NCBI GenBank assembly: GCA_963921425.1
Contig: OY992834.1
Coordinates: 124,001-188,000, forward strand
Length of the DNA: 64,000 nucleotides
Direction: 5' to 3'
From: Dryas octopetala
Taxonomy: Eukaryota; Streptophyta; Magnoliopsida; Rosales; Rosaceae
Each line of letters opens with the position of its first letter. Position 1 is the first letter of the stretch. The notes under the pieces are model-generated. The model did not search any database. It was not told the DNA's origin and worked only from the letters and a program-made list of their open reading frames with translations. The position numbers were made by a program, and so were the translations under genes. Of the stretch, positions 12,751 through 25,200 are shown piece after piece.

Positions 12751-13352
12751 GCTCTCACCTCTTTAAGTTACGGCCCTCTCTGTCTCCCTATCTTCATTCA
12801 ACTTCAATCTTCTGCACCTTTCTTTACGTTTAATTATGTTGCTCTCTTGTGGCCAAAAAAAAAAAAAAATTATGTTGCTCTCTTACATTCATTTAGGTGG
12901 GAACCGTGGGCCTATACGGCCTTTGGGCTTTCTTCTTAAGATATTTCTCCAAAAATGACAAAACAATCAATGGTTTGGGCTTCGGCCCACCCTATTAGCC
13001 ATTATTATGGTAAGACGTAGTACCCGCCACGTGTCGACAGGTTATAGGGCCACGTATACAAAATAACATAATTGCGGTTGTCCCTCCTCCTTCTCTCCTC
13101 CCATTCATCTCTTTCCTGAGTCCTGACGAACGTACGAAGCCACACGGACGACACAGTGAGAGAGAGAGAGAGGTGAGCCCATCGATCCCAAATCGGGATA
13201 CAATTACAATTGGGTTTCAAATCACCTTTGAGTGTTTTTTCATTCAATGAATCTGAAGTGAATCTGAGTTCTGATCTGATTTTTCCATCTGTAGCTACTC
13301 GAATTGGTGAATTTCGCAAATATTTTGAGCTGGGTTTTGTGTTGTCACAGCA
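12751..13352. promoter_or_regulatory. shared divergent promoter of the sugar kinase (-) and V-ATPase H (+) genes
   Basis: The two start codons are 602 bp apart on opposite strands. The spacer has TGGGCC/TGGGCT (site II-like) motifs at 12907-12912, 12924-12929 and 12976-12981, an inverted copy at 12984-12989, and a G-box/ABRE-like CCACGTGTC at 13027-13035. A short GA run at 13158-13172 lies in the probable V-ATPase H leader. Site II motifs are typical of housekeeping and organelle-protein genes in plants; use of these particular sites is inferred. Confidence 0.5.
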
Positions 13353-16300
13353 ATGGACCATGCTGAGCTCACCACTGAACAGGTTGGTCATCCAATCACT
13401 TCAGGTGTCTCATTTGAATAGGGGTTTATCTGTTATACTCCCAACTTGTTTTCTTGTTTTGACGAGATTTAACCTGTCCCAGATGTTGTTTGATTGTTTA
13501 GATATTGACCACTCTTTTCATGCTTTTGAATATTTTCGCCGTTACCCTTTCCTGTGAGACTTACATTTTGTTACTCTCATCATTCTTGTCTGTGTCACTG
13601 TTGAACAAGGATAGTATGTATGGTTCAAATTTTCTGTATATTTTGATTGACATGTTGTTTCATCTTCAAGGTTTTGAAAAGGGACATCCCATGGGAGACA
13701 TACATGACGACTAAGCTCATCACTGGAACGTGCCTTCAGCTGTTGAGGCGTTATGATAAAAGATCCGAGAGCTACAGATCCCAGTTGCTCGATGATGTAA
13801 TTCTTGTTGCTCTTTATCCGACTATTAAATTACTTATTTCTCATCATTATTTAAAACTTTATGGATTCTCTCTCCTCTTTGTATCTTCCCCTTTGGACAG
13901 TTTTAAATTTGTACATTCATTCCCAAACCATTTGCTGGCTTCTTTCAATGCTTCACCTTAATCTGAGTGGAGAGATCTTCTTGAATTAGATGACTAGAGT
14001 GATTTTTTCTCTTGTGTATCTTACAATGACATTGACAAGGTGGTCAAATGTGGCAGGATGGCCCAGCTTATGTTCAAGTGTTTGTTGGTATTTTACGTGA
14101 CATTTTCAAGGAAGAAACAGTAGAATATGTCCTTGCTTTAATTGATGAAATGCTTACAGGTAACTGGAAGTTTTTGGGCTTTTTGAATGCGCACTCATTC
14201 ATAGGGAAAACCAAGTAACCGTTTCTTTCTTTTTGTCCCAGCTAACCCAAAAAGAGCAAGATTGTTCCATGATAGTTCTCTTGTCAATAAAGATATTTAT
14301 GAGCCTTTCTTAAGGTCAGCATAAATCTACAAATTCAGTGTTTCAAGTGATACTTTATGTCTATGTAACAAATCCATCGAGTTTCTTTTCAGATTGCTCT
14401 GGAAGGGCAATTGGTTTATACAAGAGAAGAGCTGTAAGATACTTGCTTCAATAGTGAGGTACTTCAAACATGATCCACTGTAAAAGTGAAATGCAAATAT
14501 TCAAGGAATTAACTAATATGTTAATCCTTAAACTTTTTATTAACTGCATTTTTTTTAACTCTTTCTATGTTAATATAGTGCCAGGCCAAAAGCCCGAGAT
14601 GGCACTGTTTCAAATGGAGAAGCCTCAAATTCAAAGAGAAAAATCACTAGTATTGATGATGTGTTGAAAGGATTGGTAGAATGGCTTTGTGCACAGGTAT
14701 GCTTTCAGCTTTGGGTTATATGTTGTACTGAATGCAACTGAGTGCCTGTGTCGTTTTGGATGCCTGGAAATTTGAGTCTTTTAGTATTTTTTGGATATGT
14801 GGTTGAAAAATATCCAAGGGGTACCGAACCGGAAACCTTATCCACAACCTTATAATTAGAGGAGATGCCATTTTTCCCAAAGGTTTTTGTCATGAGGAAT
14901 GACTCTATCATGCTGTTAATTCTAGTTTCAATTATACTGCATGGTTACCTTGTTGAGAAGCACTCACTTGTTCTTTTCTAGATCATTGGAAAAGAAAGAA
15001 TTTTATTTTTTGATAGTTCAAATTTGCAAAATGCAGAATGTGGAATCAAGGAACTTCTATTCTGATATTATATTGTGAAAAAAAAAGTTAAAAAACATTG
15101 AGGATTAAAGTCTGCAAAAAGATGTGTTATTTTGTATGTTATTACTGAAAAGAAATGATATTTTGTCGTTGGGTTTGACGTGTGTTCTTATTTGGAAATC
15201 TTTACTGGATAGAATTGTGTGATATATTATGTTTTCTCAATACGCCCTCCAAGTTAATCAGTTATTCTGATGATATCCCAGTCTTCACTTGGTGGTTATT
15301 AGTTTTGATGGTATCGGTCATCAAACCATGTTCCTGATGGTATATATTTTGCAGCTGAAGAAGCCCTCCCATCCTAGTCATGGCATCCCAACTGCCATCA
15401 ATTGCCTTGCTACCTTACTAAAGGAACCTGTGGTTAGATCTTCCTTTGTTCAAGCAGATGGGGTGAAGTTGCTTGTTCCCTTAATCTCTCCGGCTTCCAC
15501 CCAACAATCTATCCAGGTAAATTTTGTCATATTTTGGACAGCTAACAAAGTAAAAACTATAAACCATCTGTTTACACCCAAGTCGACATGCCTCAATCCT
15601 GTCAGTTTGCGGGCCAAATAATCATCTGGTGTATCTCAGGAAACAGCTTCCATATATTGGTTTCTGGCTTTATGATTTTTATATTGACTTCATATCGTGT
15701 TTGAAACAGCTTCTTTATGAAACATGTCTATGCATCTGGCTCCTATCCTATTATGAACCTGCAATTGAATACTTGGCTACTTCTAGAACCCTTCCGCGAC
15801 TCATAGAAGTTGTCAAGAGTTCCACAAAGGAGAAGGTGAGCATCTTGCCTTTTGGGATGTTAAAAGTTTTTCATAACGAGAGTAATTTGTGTATAGTCAG
15901 GGTAACTGTGTATAGCTATAGCTTTTATTCTTCTTATATTAATCAATCATTCAGAACAAACTTTACATCATCTACTGCATTGCAGACTTTGTCCATGTTA
16001 CTGTTAGCAATAAGCAATGTTTGTCTTCATATCAGAGGAGTACATGTTGTATGCATCTTTTATTAGTAATATGGGTTTGGTAATTTCTTGTAGGTTGTCA
16101 GAGTTGTTGTTTTGATTCTGAGGAATTTGCTCTCCAAAGGGACATTTGGTGCTCAAATGGTGGACCTTGGACTGCCACAAATTGTTCAGAGCTTGAAAGC
16201 ACAAGCATGGAGTGATGAGGTAAGAAACTAGAAGGTTGTATCCTTTTTTGCTGCTGGAGTGTACATTTTATTTGGTCAGGCTGAGTTAAATGAAGGGACA

Positions 16301-17630
16301 TTGTAGCTATTGTTGGTTTTCTACATGTCTGCATTTATGTTGATAAATTTTCTTTCTATAAATTGATTAAACATTCTGTGATGAATTGATTCAATTGTTA
16401 CCTTAATTTCTAATAAAAAATATAATAGGCAATACCATAATCATGTGACTACATCCATTTATTTCTTTCTGCCTTTTCTGTTTCCAGTCCCCTCTGCAAC
16501 TCTCTCTCCCTCCTCACCCTTCTGAATCTGTAATACATTAGTCGTTTTCCTATAAATCATTGGTTTTTTTTTTTTCCTAATTAATTGAAGTTTTTCATAG
16601 GATCTCTTGGAGGGATTAAATCAACTGGAAGAGGGACTGAAGGATAACATCAAGAAATTAAGTTCTTTTGATAAGTACAAGCAAGAAGTCCTCCTTGGCC
16701 ATCTTGACTGGTCACCCATGCACAAAGATCCAATATTCTGGCGCGAGAATATCAACAATTTTGAAGAGAATGACTTTCAGGTATTTTTTGCCTTTTGCTC
16801 AAGTTTTTTCTCGTCCACCATTCTTTTTGTTTTCTTAAAAGAAAGAATTAGATTATTTGCTTAACAGTTGTAATGCATAGTTTATTTCTTGGTGTATCAT
16901 ATTTGGTGAATTCAGTGGAACAAAAAAATCCTTAAAAATAATTTGACATGTCAAAAAATGTGTCCCAACTCCCGTGTTGTGTGTTGTTATTGGTGGAAAT
17001 GGGATCCCTGTCATGAGTCATAACATTATACTAATACTTGGTAATAGAAACTTTGAGCGTGCACACAGACATGCTACTACATATTGGGATTTGGGTTTGT
17101 TCTAACCACTCAATGTGAGGTAGTGAGGTGGGTCTTGTGTTACACTTCTTTGTGTTCTCCTGGGCAACACTATTTTTCCAAGACAGCTTGGCTTCAATGA
17201 AAAAAAGGTAGTAAATTTGGTCTTTGTAAATTTTCTTTCTTAGTTAACCTCTTCGTAGTGCTGAAGCAGTATTAAAATATCCTGATAAAATATTGAAAAC
17301 TAAAATTAATTGCAGATGTCAATGCGTTTGAAGAATCTTGTGCCTTCCTTGATACAACTAATACATGACCTTCTCTTGCAGATTCTAAGAGTCCTAATTA
17401 CTATTTTGGACACATCCAGTGATCCTAGGGCTTTGGCTGTTGCTTGCTTTGATATCTCACAGTTCGTCCAGCAGCATCCGGCTGGAAGAATCATAGTGAC
17501 TGACCTCAAGGCCAAGGAACGTGTGATGAAACTGATGAATCATGAGAATGCCGAGGTTACTAAAAATGCCTTACTATGTATCCAAAGGCTTTTCCTAGGT
17601 GCCAAGTATGCGAGTTTTTTGCAGGCTTAA
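13353..17630 (+). CDS. VHA-H: V-type proton ATPase subunit H
   Basis: Subunit H of the cytosolic V1 sector. It couples V1 to the membrane Vo sector and silences ATPase activity of free V1, so it acts on vacuolar and trans-Golgi proton pumping. Eleven exons: 13353-13382, 13671-13796, 14057-14159, 14242-14314, 14393-14458, 14579-14696, 15355-15516, 15710-15835, 16094-16219, 16601-16780 and 17382-17630. All are in phase with GT-AG introns and give 452 residues, close to plant VHA-H (about 440-450). The N-terminal helical-repeat domain begins after [10 protein letters not shown]. The C-terminal domain contains the near-invariant stretch [20 protein letters not shown] and ends [17 protein letters not shown] second acceptor at 17315 would add 22 in-frame codons before exon 11. 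Promoter DNA appears shared with the divergent sugar kinase. Confidence 0.96.
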
Positions 17631-18056
17631 ATCCTCTCAAATCTCAACAGTGAAGCAGTGGTTTACTCGATCTTAGTGGTATTGGCCAAAGGTATTGTTA
17701 ATGAATGGGTGTCACAGTAGTGGTTTACATATTAACATTATTGTTTGAGTAATTTATTTTCTAGGGCCCTTGGTTGTGGAACAACTTCTGAAAATTAATT
17801 TTTTGTTATGTTTAGCTGTGGAATATTATATGTGGTATTCAGCTATTGAATAAAATAAATTCTGTAATTCCATTGGGAATATATGCTATGTGAGCCTGTC
17901 TATCAATCAGTACAGTTTTGTTTGTTGCCAAAGTTCTTCCCAGTTTAATTTTTACATAATTTGTTTCATAAGGCGATGTACAGTTTTTTTTTTTTTTATC
18001 AAAGATGACGTGCTGTTTTTTTTTTTGTTACCTTTGAAAGGAATATATTTTTGACT

Positions 18057-18453
18057 GGACAATACTTAGGTCACCCTGGGGTGTACCTCTATGTCTCTCC
18101 AATGTACATGGATCAATCTTATTCTTACAGCTGTCTTTTTATTTTGAAAAACAAATAATTAAAACATTTTTTCACCCTTCTTATTCAATTTCCAAGATTT
18201 TTTTTTTCTTAACTTTTCATGTTTTTCAAATCACATTTTGTGTTTTTTCGTTGATTTTTTACCTTCATCTTCCTCTCATCTCCCCTCCACCAGTCCACCT
18301 CCCCCGCCACAGCAACCCCACCCCCTCCCTCCCTCCCTCCCTCCCTCCCTCCCTCCCTCCCTCCCTCCCTCCCATTGTTGTCGCAGTGTCGCTACCTCTC
18401 ATCCCTTCATAGAGGCATAGATGTACCACCCCAGGGTGACCTAAGTATTGTCC
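18057..18453. mobile_element. inverted-repeat element sharing its end with the MITE at 7500
   Basis: The left end GGACAATACTTAGGTCACCC is repeated exactly inverted at the right end (18434-18453). The inverted repeat extends inward through TGGGGTG. The end is clearly related to that of the element at 7500-7904. The interior is different and carries a (CCCT)n tract at 18322-18373. I see no convincing 9-bp target duplication (left flank TTTTTGACT, right flank TTAATAAAG). Confidence 0.75.
18322..18373. repeat. (CCCT)n microsatellite
   Basis: About 12-13 uninterrupted CCCT units lie inside the inverted-repeat element at 18057-18453. Confidence 0.95.
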
Positions 18454-18461
18454 TTAATAAA

Positions 18462-19071
18462 GAGTGCTGCTATTTGCACACCTTTTTTTTTTTTTTTTTT
18501 GCACACTCCATAAATTTAATTTGTGAAATAACAAAAAACACCTAAAATAAAATTACCGAAAACCCCATCTCTCCATCTCTCATTCTCCCCGTCACAGCAC
18601 CCACCCCCATGAGGAACCAACCGTCGACCACCCCAGCCCCGCCGACCACCTCAGCCCCACCGACCAAGAACCACTCGTCGACCACCCCAGCCCGCCCCTT
18701 TCTCTCTGCTTCCCTCTTATCCCGCCGACCACCCTACCCCCATCCCCTCATTTTTCTCTCTCCTCGAAACCCAAGCCCAGCCCTCACTCTTTCTCTACAA
18801 CTCTTAGTCCGGCAAGTTCGCCGGCGAACCAGGCGGCGAGAACCCCGCCAAAAGCTCCTTCTCTCTTCCCCGACTCTCCAACCCAGCTTCCACCGCTAGC
18901 TAACGCGCGACTCCATGTGCACACAGCCATCCCGACACCACCACTCTCTCCTCCGGCCATCACTCCCCAGAACTGCCTTTACCTGCCAACCACTCACAGT
19001 CGTCGGAAAGCTCAAGCCCAGCCAACCTGCAAAATTTTTTTTTTTAAGTGGATGTTCGGAGGGGAGAGGGA

Positions 19072-19111
<40 letters not shown>

Positions 19112-19378
19112 AGGGGAGGGGAGGGGAGGGGAGGGGCTGGGTGGGTGAGTGGGTCGGGTGGAGTGGGGAGGTGGTCGGTGGGCCGGGGAGGGGCTAGGTG
19201 TGGGCTGGATGTTTTTTTTTTTTTTTTGAAATAGATAAAATAGGGATATTAAGGTAATTAAGAAGGGTGTGTGTATGAGAAAATTTAATTATGAAAGGAG
19301 TATGAGGGTGTGAAATAAGAAAAAGTGAAAAAAAGGTATGCAAAAAGAAAAAAAAGGATGTACAAATAGCAACACTTT
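18462..19378. mobile_element. non-autonomous inverted-repeat element with GC-rich interior
   Basis: The left end GAGTGCTGCTATTTGCACAC and the reverse complement of the right end, AAGTGTTGCTATTTGTACAT, form imperfect terminal inverted repeats. Both copies are flanked by TTAATAAA (18454-18461 and 19379-19386), an 8-bp target duplication. The interior (about 18590-19200) is much more GC-rich than its surroundings, with CCGGCGAACC-like sequence and GA and GAGGG repeats. It could be captured host DNA. An 8-bp duplication suggests hAT; a Mutator relative is the alternative. Confidence 0.7.
19073..19135. repeat. (GA)n and (GAGGG)n compound microsatellite
   Basis: About 17 GA units run into five or six GAGGG units, inside the element at 18462-19378. 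Confidence 0.95.
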
Positions 19379-19592
19379 TAATAAATTGGGACAAAGGGGT
19401 GCCTCTAACATATATAGAGAGATATTAAGCAATCAAGCATTCAAGCCCAAGAATATAGAATAAGTAAAAAAAACTCATAAAGAAATAGATAAAAAAAAAA
19501 AATAATAATAATAATAAAGAAGGAAACGATCGTTTGTTTTGCGTTAAACTTTATTTTTCCTCAAAGCTTAAGATTTTAAGACAGAGAAAGCC

Positions 19593-21133
19593 ATGGAGAA
19601 AAAGAGTGAGAGTGAGGATAAGGGAAAAGTATGCAAGAGGTGCAAACAAAGCTACGGTCCTTCCTCTAACACCGCTTCCTCATGCCGCTTCCACCCTTCT
19701 TTCTTCGTCTGTCGCCGTCATGACGATCAGAAAAGGTACCTCCCACCTCTTTCTCTCTATATAATATATATATATATATATGTGTATGATACACATATTG
19801 AGTTTCTGACGGTAATTTCGAACCCATTTGTTGAATTTTAATTTTTTTTATTGGTGCGGTGGATGTTTGGAGTGAGAAATGACCAAAATTTGGAACGCTT
19901 TTGTTGAATTTCAATTCTTTTATCGGTGCAGTGGATGTTTGGAATGAGAAATTTTGACCCTTTTCTTTAACTAGTGATGCTGAGTTGTTTAATCTGTGTT
20001 TCTGATTCATAGGTTTATATTCTTGTGCTCGGTTAGAGATGTATCCGAACACACATGTGCTCTTAGTTATGTAATTTCTTACAATGTTGTATTTCCCCGA
20101 ACATTTGAAATTCGCGTGTTTGGTTTGTTTCGTTGATCTATACTCAATGATTTGATGTTTGGGGTTTTTACCTCTGTTGTATCTCTTTTGTTGTAAGTGC
20201 CAAGGGAACATGAAACTCGAAGGAAGTTAAATTACAGCGGGGAAGCTATGTGTAGTACATAAAGCTGCATATGACAGGGTAGAAGCTCAGATAGGTCTAG
20301 TATGTATTCAAACCAGAGAAACAAAAAAAGCCCTCGACTCTTATAGAAGATAGGAGGCAATAGGTCGCCCCATTTTCTAAAGATTGAGCGAGTTGATATG
20401 GTCTGCTAAGTTCAATATGTAACTTCCTTTGGGAACCTAATCAGCTTGCAGCTCTGAAAACGTGTGATAACTGATAAGGCTTAAGATGAGAATACTTCAA
20501 TCAATGAAGACAATATAGAAGAAGGTTATTGTTTGGGTCCAGAATTATTTCTTATTAGGCTACGTTGGAATTATCTTCTTGCTCCTCTTTGGAATTGCAT
20601 ACTAGAGTCATATAAATTGTTCCAATTAAGAAGACACAAGTATTTGGAATACTAAATCAGATAGCAACGGATACCAATAAAGTTAGAGTTGAGTTATCTG
20701 TGACATCTCTAAAAGATTGATGAAGTGAAATTTTATTTATCCATTTGGGATTTGATGCAGATATGGAAAACTGTGAGCTGTTGTTGCAGAGGGAATATAT
20801 GCAGACCAAGAAATGAGAGAGAGAGAGAGAGAGAGTGAGAGTGAGTGGTCTGCAATGAGATTAACTGTGTACTTGTGTGTGTACAAATTGTGTTCTGAAT
20901 GAAGATTATTTGTTGGGTTCTAATCTAACTTTTGCTCTCTTTCCTATGATACGATATTTTGATAGCTTATAGAGGATAATTGATGTTTACTGCTTCTTAT
21001 TTGCTTAAGGTACTATGAATTGGGACCCAATGATCCGCCATATGCTGCCAAGTTCTATGATTGTTGTGGGGCTGAGGATCCTGAGGCATCTGGTTGCACC
21101 ACCAGTTTCCATGTTTCTTATGATGATGATTGA
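19593..21133 (+). CDS. small Cys/His-rich (probable zinc-binding) protein, 88 aa
   Basis: Two exons, 19593-19735 and 21010-21133, join in frame (AAA AG|G TAC) to give 88 residues. The start is the first ATG and the N-terminus is Lys/Glu-rich (MEKKSESEDKGK). Potential metal ligands are Cys14, Cys17, Cys31, His34, Cys40, His43, Cys66, Cys67, Cys77 and His82. Their spacing (CxxC, CRFHP, CRRH, then YDCCGAE and GC...FH) recalls CHORD-type zinc modules, but the protein is shorter and the match is by eye. The acidic end is SYDDD. It is conserved as an uncharacterised protein in plants as far as I recall; no function is assigned. There is no signal peptide or membrane segment. Confidence 0.8.
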
Positions 21134-21751
21134 TATAATAGGATGGTATTTCTCTTTCATCATTTTAGTCGTGCACTGTGAAAATAAAATCTGTAGATGC
21201 CTGTATCTCCAATAATCTTCTCTTATATATGTAAGTTGATCTATAATTGACTTGACTGTATGAGGGATTTTTTTTCCTTTTTTCCCTCTAGGCTTCAGGT
21301 ATGAAACAATGAACTAGTGACTCTGTTTTGGACTCAGAAAACTGAAAACTTAGTTCTTTCTGAGGAGTCAACTTGGATAATTAGTCACTTTCCTAGGATG
21401 AATCTGACAAAAAAATGTGCAAACCTTTCAGTTGAGAGGTCATGTTTAGAAACTAACAAAAGAGTGAAAGAAGTTGCGGCCCTATAATGAATGCACTGGA
21501 AAAAATTATAGAATGAGCAGTGACTGTAATAAAGTTGATGTGCAGTGTTATTTGGTTGGGATAATCTTGAAAGTGGCAGCATCAGCATGTGGCTCTGTTG
21601 GGAATGTGTCTGCATATATATTATATACTGCATATGGCAAAATCATGGGGAGGAGGGAGGAGAGTGGAGTTAAGCTGCAGCCTGCAGGACTTATTTAGGA
21701 TAAAAGTATGATAGGCGGGAGTGAGAATGGTAGGTATGTACATTTATACAT

Positions 21752-21779
21752 GCATACATACATACATACATACATACAT
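21752..21779. repeat. (CATA)n microsatellite
   Basis: About seven CATA/TACA units. Confidence 0.9.
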
Positions 21780-22173
21780 TAATGCGGGTTTTGGGGGAGC
21801 AAAGCTGGCAAAAGAATAATCAGTTGAGTTGACATTTGAGGGAGTGGGGGAGAAAGCCTGCTTCATACATGTAACTTTGATACATCAGATGAGGCTCAGC
21901 AGGAGTTCAAGCTGATTGTACATATTGTCTCTGCTTCATACATGCATTTGCTATCTAGTCTAACTCTCACAGTCTAACAGGCCTTAAGCAGGTGCAAAAA
22001 TCTCATTGATATGTATGTATTGTATACTATACCATTAAAGATCATTTTGCAGTACAATAATGCTATTTGTACATTATTAAAGAGAACAACTCAATGAAAG
22101 CTTGGAATACGCTTCTAGTTTTCAACCATTTTTATCAAGTATTGCAATAGTAAATCTTGTATTTAAGACTTTT

Positions 22174-22175
<2 letters not shown>

Positions 22176-22224
<49 letters not shown>
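22176..22224. repeat. (TG)n(AG)n compound microsatellite
   Basis: About 15 TG units followed by about nine AG units and a G run. Confidence 0.95.
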
Positions 22225-25200
22225 GGGGGGGAGCCATGAATTTCTTTCTTTCCTTCCTTGTTGTTTTTCCTTCTCATTTAAAAAAAATGGGAAAAAGGCA
22301 ATGAATGATTTCTTGAAACATGACATGTGGGAAAAGAGGTGGATAATTTACATATTTTAAAGCCATTCGGCCCCTGCCCCTGACACATCATCGTATACTC
22401 TTCTTCCCTTCCCTTCCCTAGTTAAAAATTTTAAATAGAAATGTACGTGGCCTGTGGGTCACAGCACAGGCATTGGACAATTGGGTAAGTAATTGTCTTA
22501 TTATAACATATTGTTATTGTTATTATTATTATTATAAAATTACTGCAGCTTGGACAATTTGTGGATTGTGATTGTATTTTGTGGTTCTCTAACGTTTTTG
22601 ATCAAAAGATAAATTGTGTTTACAGTCGAGTGATGGATGAGATCATTTTGAAAGAGAGCTAACCGGCTTCGATCTCCTTTAACTAGTAACTAATGCTCGA
22701 TCACCATATCACCACCTTGACCTTGAGTTTGAACCTTGAATGGACGCATTACTATTAATATTAATATTATTCATTAATCTAATTATGTAAATATGGCAAA
22801 GTTAGGAGAGGGAGACACCCAATTATCCTTAATTTATATGTGATTTGCTTGTGTATTAATATTTATTGGTTCATTTATTTTATTGTCATCCTAATTAAGA
22901 TGATATAGAAACCATGAGATTGATAATTAATCTACACAATCAAGAATGAGTGTGGTTGGTTTGTTTGTGGGAAGAAGTAAGCGTGATTGGGTAACATGAG
23001 TGGGACCCCGAAACCATTAAATTTGATTACACCAAATCACCAATTGCCTTCACAACATCCGTGCACATGGCCTACTGGGCTGCGCAGCGCAGTTTGATAA
23101 CATATATGTAGAGCATTTATCTATTATCTATAGACCAATAGCATAATTGTAGCCCAGCTAGATGATGATGAGGCAATTAAGCTGTGATTAAATTAATCTG
23201 CGTAAGTTTTCAAAATACCTCTTTCAATTGTAAGGTGAAATGTCACCAAATGAATACAATATTGGGCGGATCTAGTAATAATTCCATTCCATAAGCCTTC
23301 CAATCAGACTTGCTAAGTTTGTTGGTAATTGGTTGCTAATGCTAACTAGTAGCTAGCTAGTCAGCTTCCCACCAAGACCCAGCCAAGCTAATATTATGCA
23401 TGCCATGTAAATTAAGCAACTGCATGGCTAGCTGTCAAATTCATGTCAATGTATATTATATTCTAAACACCCATCTCATTAAATTATAATCGATCTATAT
23501 ATTATAATATAATATAGTATAATTTTGTTTTGGTGACTAGCTAGCAATAGTCTAATAGAAAGCTGATCCATCGGTTTGATCTGCAAAGATCGATGCCAAC
23601 CCAAATCCAACTCGATCAGCTCCGTACTTCTTCTTCTTTTTTTCTTTTTCTTGGCGCTGGCTGCACTTACAGTTTGAATACTGTTATACTATACACATAA
23701 TATTAATTAAGCTCACCCTCCCCCTTCTGTTGGGTCTCTCCTGATGCCATGGTTTCGCCACATCTAAGGATATTCCCTATTAGTTTCTGTTTAAGCTACC
23801 ATGTTTTGAGGGCCAACAAATATATTTATTAAGCTACCCTGCTTACCGACGTTAGCATTTCGCATCTCCAAGAGTTTGTGGCTGGATTTTCAGTTTTGTA
23901 GCTAAGAATTTGTGTTCGGATTCGGTTATGAACCTAAAAATGCATTATCCTTTACCATTTTTTATGTTAAGTTTCTTAAATAAACTAAATATATGGTTGA
24001 AATATAATCATATACGGACAATATAAATTTGAAATTACAACAAATTTTATTTAAAATAAAAAAAAAATATTTTGAATCATAATTTTAAACTGGTAAATTA
24101 AAGACAATTCAAATACTGAAAAAAAAAAAAATACAACTGACAAGCGAACTAAAGCTAAGTCAGGACTTGGGACAGTGAAAATTGAAAAAGTTATATAAAT
24201 GGACAATTCGACCCCACCTACCGTTTAAATGTTTAATGTATCGGGCGGAAACTTAAAGCACGCCAAGGTTCTAATTGCAAAAAGTATGTATCATAAAAGT
24301 GTAGATAAATATGGTACTCCATTTTCTCTTTTATTAACAAATATACATTTAATATTACCATAAAGACATATAAATTGACTATGGGTTTCAATTGCATTGA
24401 TTAAGTATTAGTTGCCAAATTATCACCATCTATTTGATCCAAAAAAATAATTTATAACCATCTATCTCAAGTAGGAATTACAAAATTATCAAGAAACTCC
24501 ATCTGTTCATTATCTATTAAAAAAGGCAATCAAGAAAGAAAAAAAACCAATTCGTTATCTATATTTATGTGACCAAAAAAAATAAAGGTAACGGGCAAGT
24601 GTTCCATGAATTTGACGTTTAAGTTTTATGAAGAGAAAAAAAAAATTATACTTATTTTGTAGCCATAAAAAACATGGGTTATACACTTATACTTAATATT
24701 TGTTTATAAAAAATCAACTTATCAATATTTTTTTAATATCATATTCACTTAAATTTATTTTTACTCACCATCCTTAAAGGTGGTAAAGTATTACTTTCTA
24801 ATAAAAATTTGACAAGTAATTTTTTTTAGAATAAAAATGAAAGTTAATGACAAATTTTTTTTTCTTTCTTTATTAAATTTTTAAATAATGTCACTTCTCA
24901 AATTTTTATTAGAAGGTAATACTTCACCACCAGAATAGTAAGCAAAATAGACTCATATTCACCTTATTGGTTTTATTTATTTATTTTACATCAAATTCAC
25001 CTTCTTTAAATAAAAAGAAAAAAATCATTTATAAAAAGTAAATAAAATTCAGTTACAACTTACAAGTTCATCCCATGACTTTTGACTAAACTAATATCTA
25101 CTTTCCTAAAAAGCAGGGCCAGTAATGTAATGGTAGATTGGTAGATCCACAGGTCTTTGCCTCTGCCTCTGAAAAAGTGACTCTGTCATACGAATACAAT

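Larger units (their letters stand above)
17631..19592. other. spacer filled by two adjacent inverted-repeat elements
   Basis: After about 300 bp of probable V-ATPase H 3' UTR, the spacer is mostly two abutting terminal-inverted-repeat elements (18057-18453 and 18462-19378), listed separately. Positions 19490-19592 are an A/TAA-rich tract and leader of the next gene. Frames at 18609-18899 and 18915-19234 are Pro/Ser/Thr low-complexity products of GC- and GA-rich repeat DNA and are not called as genes. Confidence 0.65.

Noticed and set aside
18609-19234. Pro/Ser/Thr-rich frames
   Set aside because: Low-complexity DNA between terminal inverted repeats, with no conserved domain, start context or splice support.
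19666-20211. 181-residue minus-strand frame opposite the Cys/His-rich gene
   Set aside because: It lies over the intron and antisense to exon 1 of a gene with clear protein support; no recognisable domain.
22600-22745. possible tRNA-like GTTTGAACC motif near 22727
   Set aside because: No partner box A or cloverleaf arms could be drawn around it.
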